Shown: positions 19,793-30,546, counted from the first letter of the stretch. The stretch is DNA of 32,500 nucleotides from Symbiodinium natans (GCA_905221605.1 CAJNDS010000719.1:1-32500); one strand, 5' to 3'. The notes: generated by a model not told the origin, from the letters alone. Made by a program: numbers and translations.

Positions 19793-20300
19793 TCATGTCT
19801 CACAGACTGATGATTCGATGCCAGTCCTGGTCAATCTCCACAGGCCATCAAGCCGTTGCATCGCCACCACCTTGTCGCCTCCCTGGAAGCCCTGCTTGTC
19901 AAGCATGGCACACACACGGCATGCATAAATGCAGTGTCCACAGGCGTCATCTTCTGCAACATGCAGATGCATGCAACGGCCGTAAACAAGCACAACGGAC
20001 AAGGCGATAGGCACTCTCTTTCGCTGCTGTCTCTGTCGTCCCTTCCGCCTCGGGCATCCTCACCGAAACTTTCTTGCCATCGACTTGAAAGGTTAGGTGG
20101 CAACCCGGCTCGCCTCACAAATCACAGCTCAGCTTCCCTTTCCGCATCCAAAGTCTTTAAGTGCACCCGACGCTGCTTGCAGATGCGCCACTCGTCGGAG
20201 GCACCTGGAACGTCAGACGCCTGTCACGCACGAAGGGCTCGTACACATCTTCGCTCCACTGCCCATATCTTGCAAGACGAGGTACGCTTGAGGTAGTTTC
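19793..20300 (-). CDS. Coding-like exons of an unrecognised gene
   Basis: Segments on the minus strand read as protein. About 20275-20215 gives YGQWSEDVYEPFVRDRRLTFQ, minus its last residue. About 20082-20003 gives VDGKKVSVRMPEAEGTTET and onward. About 19895-19806 gives GGDKVVAMQRLDGLWRLTR. The last resembles the strand pattern of PGHLVELKNLEGAWAVVRVV at 19325-19246 (GD/GH-V...L-G-W...R), so the two regions may be tandem small barrels of one protein. Splice boundaries could not be fixed, because the phases of the first two segments do not match simple GT-AG joining. No function is assigned. Confidence 0.35.
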
Positions 20301-21833
20301 TTTACAGAAGGTCTAGAAAACGATGCGAGAAAAATTGGGGCAGAAACAACAAACATATTGTTTTTTTCCACATTTGCGAGGTGGATGGCGCGGTTGCTGG
20401 TAGCGTTCCCATGTCTTGCAGATGCTGCTAGCAGTGCTGCATGTTGCCATGTGATGTGAGAGTCATGCTCACCTACTCTTGCTCCAGGTTTGCTTGTGGC
20501 CTTTGCGGTTGTGGCAGCGTGACAGCTTCCTCCCAGCTGCAAGGCTCTGGCACAGGCCTCAGATGCTGCATGACGTACATCGAACAAGCTACGGACCGTC
20601 GGCATCCTTATCCTCTATCTGCTGTCATCTGATGGGTACCCGTTATGCAGGAGGATGCACAGGCAGCTACCACCTGGCTTGAAAGAGCCGTCTGAGAATC
20701 CAGGCAGTGATGGGTCGCAGTCGTCAGCTGTCAGCACAACTTTCGGCACTTCGATGGGGCACAACCTGTCAAAGCTGCTGGTTCTTGCTTGTTCTCTTGT
20801 TCAAGCATATGGATCGTGTGGCTTGTGGCCTTGTGATAATCTTGCCGGAGTCAGGACTCGGGCTTGTATCTGTTGTGTCAGCGTCTTCCATGGCCGGCGT
20901 CGCTGAGCACTTGTTGCAGTGTTACTTGAAACCTCGAAAGAAGCACAGCAACAGCTAGCAATTAAGTTTGAAGAATGCCATCTACTAGTAGAGCTACCAG
21001 AGTGCTTTCCATAAGCGAGAGAATCATGGAGCAAGGTGTCACAATGAGAGCCACCTAGACTCCTAAGTGCCCTACACATTAACAAATATCTTTTTCAAGA
21101 CTTGGGCCACACCAGGAGATGTCACGAACATCCACATGTTGAGCATGCGATCTGTGGGACCTGTGCATTCAGAAACCCATGCTACACTGGCTACACGCTA
21201 GGTCACAAGCTTGCCATTCGCGGGACGTCATCACGAAAGCCTGGGTTATGGAGAACAAGCGCACGCAAGCTTGCAATTAGAACTCGACCCGATAGACAAC
21301 CGTTAACTACAGCTCATGTGCAGCAGCGGAAAGCGCGCTGACAGCAAGCAGCTTGCAGCAGCATTGAAGTAGGAGGTCTGGCTTTGGCAAAGCACGAGAG
21401 AACTGCCAGTTCACCTGCTTGCGGGTCTCAAGCGTATTGCCCATCAAGGCTGCGACCCAGAGATGCCAACAGCTTCGCAGCATGGCGGCTTCCGCTGGCC
21501 TTGTTGCATTCGCCCGACCGAACTTTACCTAGCTGTTCATGAGATCAGTGCCCCGCCTCCCATCCCTTTGGCCGATGGTTCGTGGGCACTGTCCGGATAG
21601 TTGCAGCCTGGCTTTGACGCTTATCTGCCCGCACCACACTTGGAGCCTACTTTTCGCACTCACGCACAGTCTGGAAGTTCGTTTCCGACGAGTGTTGGCC
21701 GTTTGATCGGCAAGGCCTGGCTCACCTTGGCGCTCGCAATTTTCCGGCACCACAAGGAGGTCTTCCACAACACTTGCCGAAGCGCACACACCCCGCGCAC
21801 CGCGCAGCTTCAGTGGCCAAGTAGTGCCGAGCT
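20301..21833. other. Region without a supported gene
   Basis: Short frames on both strands. A few minus-strand stretches (for example near 20500-20605 and 21722-21837) could be upstream or downstream exons of neighbouring genes, but none carries a motif or a consistent splice phase. Confidence 0.4.
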
Positions 21834-22412
21834 TCATGACAGCCTGCCTCGGGTTGAAGAACGATTGTCTGTCGGGGGCCCTCGAAGACCCAGGATCTCC
21901 AGAAGCTCCCCGTTGCGCGCTGCAGCTTGCCAGCGTTCGAGGAGCTCTTGGTCCACGGGTGCCAGCACGTGGCAGGCAACGGTTTTGGGATCCCGACTCG
22001 CAGGTCGCCCGACCCCTATTCGAAGTCTCCTCACTCCAGGGTCCAGCGATTGGAAGACACTCCGCACACCGCGGTTTCCTCCGTCGGATCCTCCATCTCG
22101 AGTTGCCCAGCAGAAACGGTCAAGGTCTATATCATCGTGCAGGAGGACTAGCTGATGAGATTCCAGTCCAAGCACGACGCAGGCGCGTCGGACGGCGAAC
22201 CCTGACAAGTTGTAGAAAGTGCCGGGGATGAAAAGGATCAGCGTCAGCTCATTCACTCTTGCATGGGCCACCCATCCGAAACAGCTCCACCACCATTCCC
22301 AGTCGAGATCTAGCTCCTCGGCAAGGCTCTCAAGCACCAGCGAGCCCAAGTTGTGCTTTGCTTGCTGCGGAAGAGGCCATGGATTCGCCAGGCCAACCAA
22401 GATGTGGTCCAT
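21834..22412 (-). CDS. Peptidyl-tRNA hydrolase homologue (Pth family), divergent
   Basis: 192 aa, close to the usual 190-200 for bacterial-type Pth, from ATG at 22412. Pth motifs appear in order: LVGLANP near the N-terminus (Asn that contacts substrate), KHNLGSLVLESLAEEL (catalytic His), FIPGTFYNLSGFAV (usually KPxTFMNxSG), LLHDDIDLD (catalytic Asp), GGSDGGNRGVRS (usually GGHNG) and VRRLRIGVGRP. Pth recycles peptidyl-tRNAs dropped by ribosomes, and in eukaryotes this type usually serves organelles. The GGHNG Asn is replaced by Arg and the MN pair is YN, so activity may be altered. The last 20 or so residues are atypical and may be intron read-through. An upstream targeting exon is possible, because no transit peptide is visible at this start. 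Confidence 0.75.
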   Translation of the reverse strand: MDHILVGLANPWPLPQQAKHNLGSLVLESLAEELDLDWEWWWSCFGWVAHARVNELTLILFIPGTFYNLSGFAVRRACVVLGLESHQLVLLHDDIDLDRFCWATRDGGSDGGNRGVRSVFQSLDPGVRRLRIGVGRPASRDPKTVACHVLAPVDQELLERWQAAARNGELLEILGLRGPPTDNRSSTRGRLS

Positions 22413-22609
22413 GCAAAGACTAGCTGACCAGCTGACTCAAATCGACTCTGCTAGCATGCCATGGCCAAACTAAAAAAGGGCCACAGATCAAATTAGTTCT
22501 CTGATGAAACTACGTATACGGAACCGAGACTCACACTCGATGCCCTCGATGCAGCCTTGACGGCAAGATAGCCAACATTTGCAGCTGTGCTTGCATCCGG
22601 GCACACATC

Positions 22610-22713
22610 AACCTTCCACCGTGCTCACTTGGGCCGGACTGCTTTCGTGGCCCAAACGCATGAACCTTCCACCGTGCTCACTTGGGGCCGGATTGCTTTC
22701 GTGGCCCAAACGC
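22610..22713. repeat. Tandem duplication of about 53 bp
   Basis: Two copies (22610-22659 and 22663-22713) share aaccttccaccgtgctcact and a following block, ending tttcgtggcccaaacgc. They differ by one inserted G and one C/T change. No function is evident. Confidence 0.85.
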
Positions 22714-22970
22714 GAACTCCAAAGCAAAGACCCGCTGCTGTAGCAAGACGACAAAATGCACCACATCGCGCCCAGCTTGACTAGGATTCCCATCGCTTCC
22801 CAAAAGCTTTGGCGGCAGCGCGCACCTTGATCGTCAAGAACCAAGCGTAGTCCAGCTCCTCCCTCCACAGCCTCGGACCTGAGACTCGCACTCTCGGCCC
22901 AGGCCCCCAACAAGAAAAGAGGACCCCTAAAACAAAAACACCCTAAAGAACACCACACGGAGTCCCCCAC

Positions 22971-23159
22971 CTGGGCCTTCGGATCCGTCCTGGCTCGCGA
23001 GGCCACCTTGTCTGCCCGAGTCTGCCCGCGCACGCCTCTCGGTTCCCCAGGTGCATCGGAGTGCGGCCTTTCTTGGACTCTTGGACCCCGACGGAAGATC
23101 AAGGCCGGGTCGCCATCCAGACCCAGCCTGCGCGGCGTCGTTCCGTCGTTCAACACGAG
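22971..23159 (-). CDS. Possible single exon, unrecognised
   Basis: About 63 codons on the minus strand between an AG acceptor near 23160 and a GT donor at 22970 (GCCCAG/GTGGGG). The product begins LVLNDGTTPRRLGLDGDP and is polar and Arg-rich afterwards. The start vaguely resembles a ubiquitin-like beta-hairpin, but I cannot assign it. No matching neighbouring exon was found. Confidence 0.3.
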
Positions 23160-25474
23160 CTCATTCCCCCAAAGCAGGGAACATACTGGAACGGCGACAC
23201 GGGCGTTCCCGGACCTTTACTTCCAGTTGACTTCTGAGTCCCTTCTGAGTCCCCTTGGACTAGGCAACGGCGAATGTGGCTCTCATTGCCTCTCCGTGCT
23301 TTCCGATTTCTGGCCTTGAGTATGCCTCCTGAAATTGCTCCAAGCTGATAGACTTCACCTGCCAAGGTACCGACATGTACCGACAGGAAGGTCAAGGCAT
23401 CTTATTCCAAGAGCTTGCAAAAAGCGAAAGCCGGCCTCAGCACCTGGCGAGCCGTTGGTCAGCAAGCCCCATGCCTCAGATTCCAGAGTCCACCAGCTCC
23501 CTATGGCATATTTGCATAATTATCCCCGGGCAAATTTTGAAAGGAACTTTCCAACTGCAGCTCCCCGCTCGGTTGAGGTGATATCCCAGCAACGTGAACA
23601 CCTCCTGGAGAAAGTCTCGCGGGGGGGCACACCATTGAACTCAAGTCTGCCGAGCACAGGCCATCAACATCCATCAACCAAGTCAGTCCCCCAAAAAAAG
23701 GGCTCTTCGTACGTACAAGCTCCTTGAGCCCTCAGCTGTCACACCGAAAGCACCTACACAGAAGCCCAGAACCTGTTCCTACCTGCCTCGCTGAAGCCTG
23801 AGCCTGAAGTCGTAAGGTGGAAAAGGAGCAGCCATGACGTGCATGGCCGTTTAAGTGCTACCTGCGGAATGATGTGGAGAGGGCCGGTTTCATGCGAGAT
23901 CGAAATGAGCTTTGGGCCCCTTTTGCTGCTGGACTCGTTTTCAACTCACTGCGGGCAGCAGTGGCATCTTCAGCTCAATTGCCACAGGTGATTAAGCAAA
24001 CTGGACGCATCAGCGGACCGCTGCTTGGCCAAAATCGAAAACACCAGTTAAGCACTTTCATGAGCGCGGGTGCCTCGCAGGAACGTGAATGATTCTGCAC
24101 TTGCTGCACATGAACTTGCGTGTTACGATTGAACTCAGCTTTGCAACAACACGACGTTGACATCAGCCGACTCCTCTGTGAAAGCATACATGTTGGCCGC
24201 TTCGGCCGGCCTGTGCGACACACGCGACCGTCACCATCTAGACACCTGCCCGTGCACGACCCAAGCACGATGACAATCCGAGATCTCTACGCAAGATCGC
24301 AGATCTCAAGAGGATGTTGTGGGCCGCCAGATGGCCTTAACCTGGAGTAACAAAAACAATGTGCTGCGAACATTCCACTGGATGTTGTCATTGTATGTTG
24401 ACATGAACTGAACAGGTGGCGAGCGCCGGACGCTTGCCAGATCGTTGGTGCATCATCACCAAAGCCTAAAACAAATAATACGTTCATCTCAGATTCGTCT
24501 TTCTAACCATGAATGCATTTGAGAATTGCGCCTACGACTCGGCACACCCGCTCCAGGTCAGACCGCTGAACGACCCCATGGCCTGCATCAACGCATTGCA
24601 TCGATCTACATCGACTATCGACTGCATCAATCAGTCGGCGCGACACAACTGCACCAAGAGGAATCTGGCGCATCATTCATCTCGTGGTAGAACGAAGGCT
24701 TTTTTTCATGCCAGGCGCTGCACGAGCCAGTCGAGATCGGTTGCGTCAGGCTTCCATCCCGACAAGCTCTTCCCTGTTCGTCTCGAGTAGAAGAACCTGT
24801 GCTCCAAATGAAGTTTATCACATCTTGATGGGAGTTTGGTATGATACTTCAGCCCAGGTCGAATGCTTTTGTCTGAGGGTGGCTACATGGTCCCTTTCTA
24901 TGGGCCCTTAAAAGGGGACCCCTTACACACCCCCTATGTACCGCAGAAAACCGAGGGGCCATACTTCAGAACCCTTTACAGGAGGTAAGGGATCATATTG
25001 AGGCTGCACTAGGCGAAAGGGGCCTATCCTTAAATGAATGCTAATGTGCCGTCCAGGCACGGCACGCCATTCCCTCCCAGTCGGCGAAATTCCTGCACTG
25101 CCTTGACGCAATGGAAAGACATGAAATGCATGAAACAGTCAAAAACGCGCAGCCAGGACTTGCAAGCACTTCTCGAGCATCAGGAGGCAGGAGCCAGGCC
25201 TCTTTCGACCATTCTACATCTTGAAGCTCAAAGTCTGCCAGACCACGGCGCTTTAACAGCTCGAAGGCCGCGACACAGTGCGGACCTTGATCTGGCATCA
25301 AGGTTCGAAGATTGCTACCGGACACTTCAAGACTGGAGAAGGTTCTCATGCCCACTACCACCGGCAGTTGAGGCACATCCACCTCGTGCAAAGAGCACGA
25401 TCTCCTTCAGTGTCTGGCAACTTGTGACGGCACTCATATTCCATAGTTGGCGGAAATAAGAACAGCAGCTGCAG
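23160..25474. other. Region without a supported gene
   Basis: Frames are short and unconvincing. One minus-strand stretch at about 25370-25150 (FELLKRRGLADFELQDVEW) looks protein-like but has no partner exon. A short inverted repeat (ggtccc ... ggggacc) lies near 24890-24921. Confidence 0.4.
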
Positions 25475-26391
25475 TCAAGAATCCAAGTCTTTGTAGCGTT
25501 GGGCATCCCAGGGCAGCTGACTCCCTTTGGACTTGGATTTGGGAGCATCTGAAGTCCTCTCCTTCGTCTTCGTCCTAGGCTCTGCCAAATCTCCTTCAAA
25601 AGCTGGGTCCTAGGTCTATGTGTCACACGCTAGGTCTATGTGTCACACGTGCACGCGTGTCACACGCGGGTGCAGACAGAGAGCCTCAGAATTTCTTTCG
25701 CCTCCTTCGCTCGCTGTACGAACTCACCCCTCTCCAACAGCTCCCGCGAGCTCAGGCCGGCCTCGCAGTCAGAAACAAAAGCCAGGAGACGCAAGGAGTA
25801 CTCAGATAGAACTTGTCAGCATCATCTTCTAGGTCGCCGCAACTAATGCAACTCCAGCTTAGAGGCTTGGACTCACCTGGTGGATGAGGTTTCGCAGCTC
25901 GGCAATTGACATGGAGGCCAGCTCTTGATCCTTGACCCCACCACCAGGACCTTGGTGGAATTGGGCGAAGCTGCGGCTGCTACGTCAGATCACGCCGGAG
26001 AAAAAGCATTTCTCAACACTTGGCACAGCCGTCAACCAAGAGTCTGCCATCTGCCTCGCGTGTGCTGGACGTAGTCTTCTCCGAAGCTGACTTCCTGCCG
26101 GGTCACCCCAGGTCAACACTTCAGGGAAGGAAAACGCGGTGGCAGCATGTGGCAGCATGTGGCAGCAGTGGCACCTCAACTTCTCCACCAAGTCGCGCTT
26201 CTCAAAGCAGTCCTGGCCAGCCAGTCCTACACAAGCATCTCCCAAGCTCAAGCGAACCTCAAGCTTTTCTCCAGCCTCCAGATCCACACCTCGCTGTCTC
26301 GCCAAGTCCTGGAGCTCCCGAATGGGCAGCGCCTGCGATGGCCCATGCTGGCCCTCCGCAAGGCCCTCTGCAAGGTCCTCTGCAAAGCCCT
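25475..26391 (-). CDS. 3' part of a gene with two SAP-like helical motifs
   Basis: Proposed exons are 26391-26175 (interrupted by a short in-frame GC-AG intron before DCFEKRDLVEKL), 25976-25877, 25761-25702 and 25609-25475 (TAG acceptor, ends TGA). Phases match at every join. Donors are GT (26174, 25876) and GC (25701 and inside the first exon). The product has an acidic LAEG-repeat segment. It then has LPIRELQDLARQRGVDLE joined to DCFEKRDLVEKL, and later MSIAELRNLIHQ joined to AGLSSRELLERGEFVQRAKE. These are two copies of a helix-turn-helix pattern like SAP or MANF C-terminal domains, common in protist multi-domain proteins. A basic Lys/Ser tail follows. The 5' end is not defined, and minus-strand stretches at 26460-27355 may hold earlier exons. 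The molecular role is unknown. Confidence 0.65.
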
Positions 26392-27475
26392 CTTGAAAAT
26401 TCCTGCATTATGTAATGACCTCATTCATGTAATTTCACGACTCGCGCCAACGAGCTAGGTGCTTCTCAACAACCTGCACCTGGAGGCCCCACTACCCTTG
26501 GCATTGGCATCCGGAACTCTCTTAACCCATCCGAGGCCATGGATGCACCCTCTGTTTATGCTTTTTGTAGAGCCCAAGTCGGCGGCCCAAGAAACGCCTT
26601 CCCATGGGGACAACTCTGGAAAGCGCGCGTGCCTCTCCCGTATGAACGGCAACTCAACTCACCGGCCTCAAGGTCTTGTGCTGCGAGGCCTCTGGCCTGA
26701 GCGAAGTTACTTGCACCAGCCCCTTCCGCTTCCCGACTTCTCTGATTGGCTCCTGGTCTTTGAACCTCAACAAGCAGGACAAGGCACCTGCGCGATGCAG
26801 AATCCGCCGCCTTGCGGCAGACTCAGCAGAGCTCCGCAGCGGCCCAGACGCCAGGCCGTTCGCGCAGAACATGCGGCTCGCATGCTACTAGAAAGATCTA
26901 CTAAAACGTCGTGTAAAGCTTTCAACTCGCTTCACAGCCTTGCCGGGAAGGAATGCCATGGTTTATCAAGCATTGCAGCATCTCTGCAGGAGACCTAAAC
27001 ACAGGATGTTGCTGTGTTCCTTCTTCACAGGGATGGTTCAAAGAGAGCCCAAGACGGGTGCCAGAAGCGATGCATTGCGACAAGCAGACCAACCTGCCAT
27101 CCACCAGCGCTGCCCGTACAACCGCAACTCGTGCCCTCGTGATCCCTCGTGCCTCGGATGTCGAGATCCAACCTCCAGGCCCTCAGTACGGTTCCACGAC
27201 TCTTCCTGCGGGGGGTCATGGTCGATCACTTGGCTGGTTCGCTAGCCGCGTGGCCGCCTCAAGGCCCCGCAGAAGCTGTTCACGAGGCTGGATTCTGCTC
27301 GCTGGCGAAAGGCCTGAAGCCTGGCAAGCTCCCAGCCCGCAAACTCCCGAAGCTTTGATACCTATGTCTGGCTCAGCCTCGGTAGCAACTACAATGAATG
27401 GACTGCCTCGCTCTGGGACACAAATTTCTGGCTGCCGTCAACTAAGATTTCACATATGCCGACCAGGTCAGCCTC
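26392..27475 (-). other. Possible upstream exons of the SAP-motif gene, unresolved
   Basis: A minus-strand frame at about 27355-27260 gives LREFAGWELARLQAFRQRAE, an amphipathic helical stretch that looks coding. Other candidate pieces (about 27170-27090 and 26870-26680) are less convincing. Splice phases were not established. Confidence 0.25.
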
Positions 27476-27610
27476 GGATTCGGAAACTGGCGGATTCGGA
27501 AACTGGAAAAACCTGATTCTGGAAACGTTTCCTGAATCGCGTAGTTTCCTGAATCCTGGATTCCTGAACCCTGGTTTCCTGAATCGCGGCCAGTTTCTGA
27601 ATCGCGCATG
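27476..27610. repeat. Cluster of short direct and inverted repeats
   Basis: ggattcggaaactgg-type units (two) are followed by tttcctgaatc-type units (four, three continuing into gcg). The two sets are near reverse complements of each other, so the segment can fold. It is possibly a small foldback element. Confidence 0.65.
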
Positions 27611-28245
27611 GTTCTGCCGACCACACCCTTCGTGATCCCTGGCCCAGTGGCCCAGTTCTAGCAACAGCTGAAGCCATATACTTGCCGGCCAGACTGCGAC
27701 AGCGTCAGGCTTTCCACACCTCACAAGTTCAGGAAAAGTGCCGAAGACTCACGCCCCATGCCCAAGATTGAAGCTGCGCGCGCGCCCGCCTTCCCGCAGC
27801 CGATGCTGGTCCTGCAGGTAAAACCAACGATCACGGCGTATACCGAGACATTCAGAGGTCACGCGCACTCAAACAGCACGACCTCGACTTCGCATCTTTG
27901 GAAGATGCTTTGCACCAGCATCTGCGCATCGGCCTTCAGGCAAGGAAACAGGAACTCCTCCATCTCATTACGTCGCTCTCTCTTTCTCTCTCACGCACAC
28001 GGACGGAGCGATAAAACGTTTGATATTGAGGACAAGCACGCGGTCGTAAACGCAAGCCATTTTTCGAACATGTGGTAGATTGTGGTAGTGAACAGTATGA
28101 CGCAATCCGCATGTTGTTTTCCTGTGGGATCTGCGTTCTTCAGCTTCACTTGGCGAAGCTGAATTGGTCTGGACATGCCTTGCAACACTTGGCACGGCAC
28201 CCAATTTGCTTGAATGAAACGACATGCATGATAGTCCCGCAAGCA
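27611..28245. other. Intergenic, no gene seen
   Basis: Lies downstream of the SLOG-SLATT gene. It contains a short CT-rich run (about 27971-27995). No polyadenylation signal is recognised. Confidence 0.5.
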
Positions 28246-30546
28246 TCAATCCGAATCCTCCTCAGCCTCCTCCTTGCCGTTCGAGCCTCCAGATGTCACA
28301 CTCTTGACTTTCAATGTCTTTTTCCAGGCAGAGATCTCACTGTCAGCCGTCGCCTCCGTGCAAGCCACGAGTTCGTTCTTGTTGGAGGGCATTCATCGCG
28401 CTCGACCATTGAGAGGCTCTGCCACCAGAAATGAAGGTTCTTGAGCGACTCCAAAGAAGTTGAGAGGACACTTGCTTTATAGGAGGCAAGGACCTTGTCC
28501 CAGTCATAGGAGTTGGTTTGAAGTTTCGTCATGGCTGAAGCTGGCGGCATCGACAAGTAGTCAGCCCGAACATCCGAGCCTGTGGCATCCGAGTTGATTT
28601 GTGCTAAAGCTGCGGAGAAGGTGCCTCGACGAGTTGTTCCCTTTGGGGCTGTTGCCTCAACCTTCTTCTGCCTCTTTTTCAGAGCTGCTAGCGTGGCGAG
28701 GTCAGCGGTGCTTGGAGGATTGTCGCAAAGCTCCTCCACGCGATCTTCAATGTCCATGTCGTTGGACTTCCGGGGCTGGTAATACAGCACACGACAGCGG
28801 TACTGATAGATCTCCTTGGTAGCCCAGTAAAACCATACAATAATAAGGGCACAGTTTGTGGGGTTGGTTGCTTTATAAGCGAACCTTGAACAAGAAAAGG
28901 GAACAGGGTACCACTGGGCTACCAAGTCTCGCTCTTCACATTGACAGCACCGCTTTCCAAAGCTGCCCATTTGTTCACGAAGTTCAATCGGCTGATTGAG
29001 GTCAGAACAAAAGCACTGATGCAGGGCAGACTCACTCGGAGCTCTTCCTTTTGCAAAGGTGAGTCCGGGTTCGTCGTGCTCTCGCGATACAAGATAGCAA
29101 CCACGGTCACGACAACCGAAAGTACCAGGGCACTGTACTGGAGGACTCTGGCTCTTCTTCGGAAAATCGTCGCATTGTAGGAATAGAGCAAGTACTGTTC
29201 CCAAGCATATCGAAGACGATTCTCCTCGCTCTTGGCAAAGCCAATCTCCATCATTTCATCATCTTGGACGGTCGACAGAACGAGTGTCAACTTGTTGATG
29301 ACCTTTTCAACTGAATCCTTTGCTGGATTCAGGATCAGGAACTGATCGTCAGGCACGTTTTCCGGAAGCTCATTCAGCATGATGGGGTTGGCGTCTCCTC
29401 AGAACTGCAGCGCCCAACATTTCTGCCGCGCCCCCGGTGTTGTGAAGAGACACACAATGGGCACGCCTGACACTGCCTCCATCAAAATCTTCCCATCCAC
29501 GCCAGGTTGAGTGAGAGCCTCATTCCCGTTCGCAAAAACTGATGCCCGCGTAGCCAGAGAGCGGAGCTTGATTCTCAGTCTGTCCAATGTTTGCTGACTC
29601 TGGACAAATATGATGTGAGTAAGAGCATTGCAGAGAAAGCGCCTCGTGATTTGGGCACGCACCTCTAGCTCCAAGTCAGCAACGCTCTTGGCACTCTTCC
29701 CCGCGTCTTCATCGGGATCTAAGCCCCGGAGATCCTGCTCATTGGCCGCTGCCTTCCGATCGCTTCCAAGCTCTGGAAACAACTGACTGTTGACAGATGG
29801 GTACATCACTCCTTCAACTCTTCCTGCTTGTCAAGAGGGCCGGATGCAGGCACAGCCTGTGCACACTTTAGAAAACTTTCCTTGAACTCCGTGTCCTTCA
29901 ACAAGCGCACACAGAACACCACGTTGTCGGTCTTGTGTCCTGCCAAGCATCCAAAGGCGGACCAATAGACCTTTAAGCCGTCCATCAAGACTTCGTTCAA
30001 GCCTCCTCTAGGTCCAGTGCCCAGATCAAACCATCCCCCACATTCCGTCACAGCTTGGCCAACACCTGATGAGATCTCTGACAGTCGGCTGGTGAACTTC
30101 TGTCTGGACTGCCAATCCTCCGTGGCGCCAGTGGCCGTCGCCCAGGCCTCTCGGTTTCGGAGTGTTGGTGAATTGGCCCAGTTCACATAGTGATCCCTTC
30201 CGCCATGGCAAGACAGTAAAAGATTTGGAGGCTTCAAGCACCATCCATCTTGGCCACATCAAGCGCAAGATTTCATCTGCACTCTCCATCTCTGGAGGTG
30301 CAATGATGTACTTGGCACGGTGACCACCACTACCCAAGCCGCTGAACTCCACCTCCCCTCTGAGAAGCTGCAGCTCTCTGGCAGACAACTGGTTGATGCC
30401 GACCGCACTGGCCGATAGCTGCATCTCTTTTATTTGTTCTTGAGCCTTTTCCTGCGCCAGTTTCTGGACAAAGCTCTGGGCTTCGGTGGCTTTGCGGCTA
30501 CTTCTTCCAACAAGGCGTCAAAATCGGAATCAGCCATCACCACCAT
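28246..30546 (-). pseudogene. SLOG (TRPM/LSDAT-type) plus SLATT membrane protein, frame-broken
   Basis: A single continuous homology runs through several frames. It starts ATG at 30546 (or 30537; MADSDFDALLEEVAAKPPK), followed by a frame change near 30485. Next are IIAPPEM and LMWPRW, then a frame change near 30240. The SLOG first half follows (LLLSCHGGRDHY, GGWFDLGTGPRGGLNEVL), then a frame change near 29808. The SLOG second half is THIIFV and GVPIVCLFTTPG, and an in-frame TGA lies at 29401-29399. SLATT then has two membrane helices (VLQYSALVLSVVVTVVAILY; LPCISAFVLTSIS) and the motif NKWAALESGAVNVKSE joined to IYQYRCRVLYY across an introner. After a frame change near 28397 it ends SEISAWKKTLKVKSV and stops at TGA 28248-28246. 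SLOG domains bind nucleotide-derived ligands, and SLATT domains are predicted pore-like effectors that they gate. Four indels plus a stop indicate decay, unless the assembly is error-rich. Confidence 0.75.
28815..28926 (-). mobile_element. Introner-like element (112 bp, 14-bp TIRs, 4-bp TSD)
   Basis: 28815-28828 (cttggtagcccagt) is the perfect reverse complement of 28913-28926. The insert is flanked by tctc at 28811-28814 and tctc at 28927-28930, a 4-bp target duplication. Removing the element and one tctc restores the SLATT motif KSE-IYQYR in frame. The matching intron would be 28930-28815 (116 bp), with a GA donor supplied by the duplicated GAGA and an AG acceptor supplied by the element's last bases (CCAAG). 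This is the known logic of introners, which are DNA transposons that carry one splice site and take the other from the target duplication. Confidence 0.82.

Noticed and set aside
29399-30237. Three separate small genes in the SLOG-SLATT region
   Set aside because: The pieces line up as consecutive parts of one SLOG-SLATT homology, so frame breaks in one gene explain them better.
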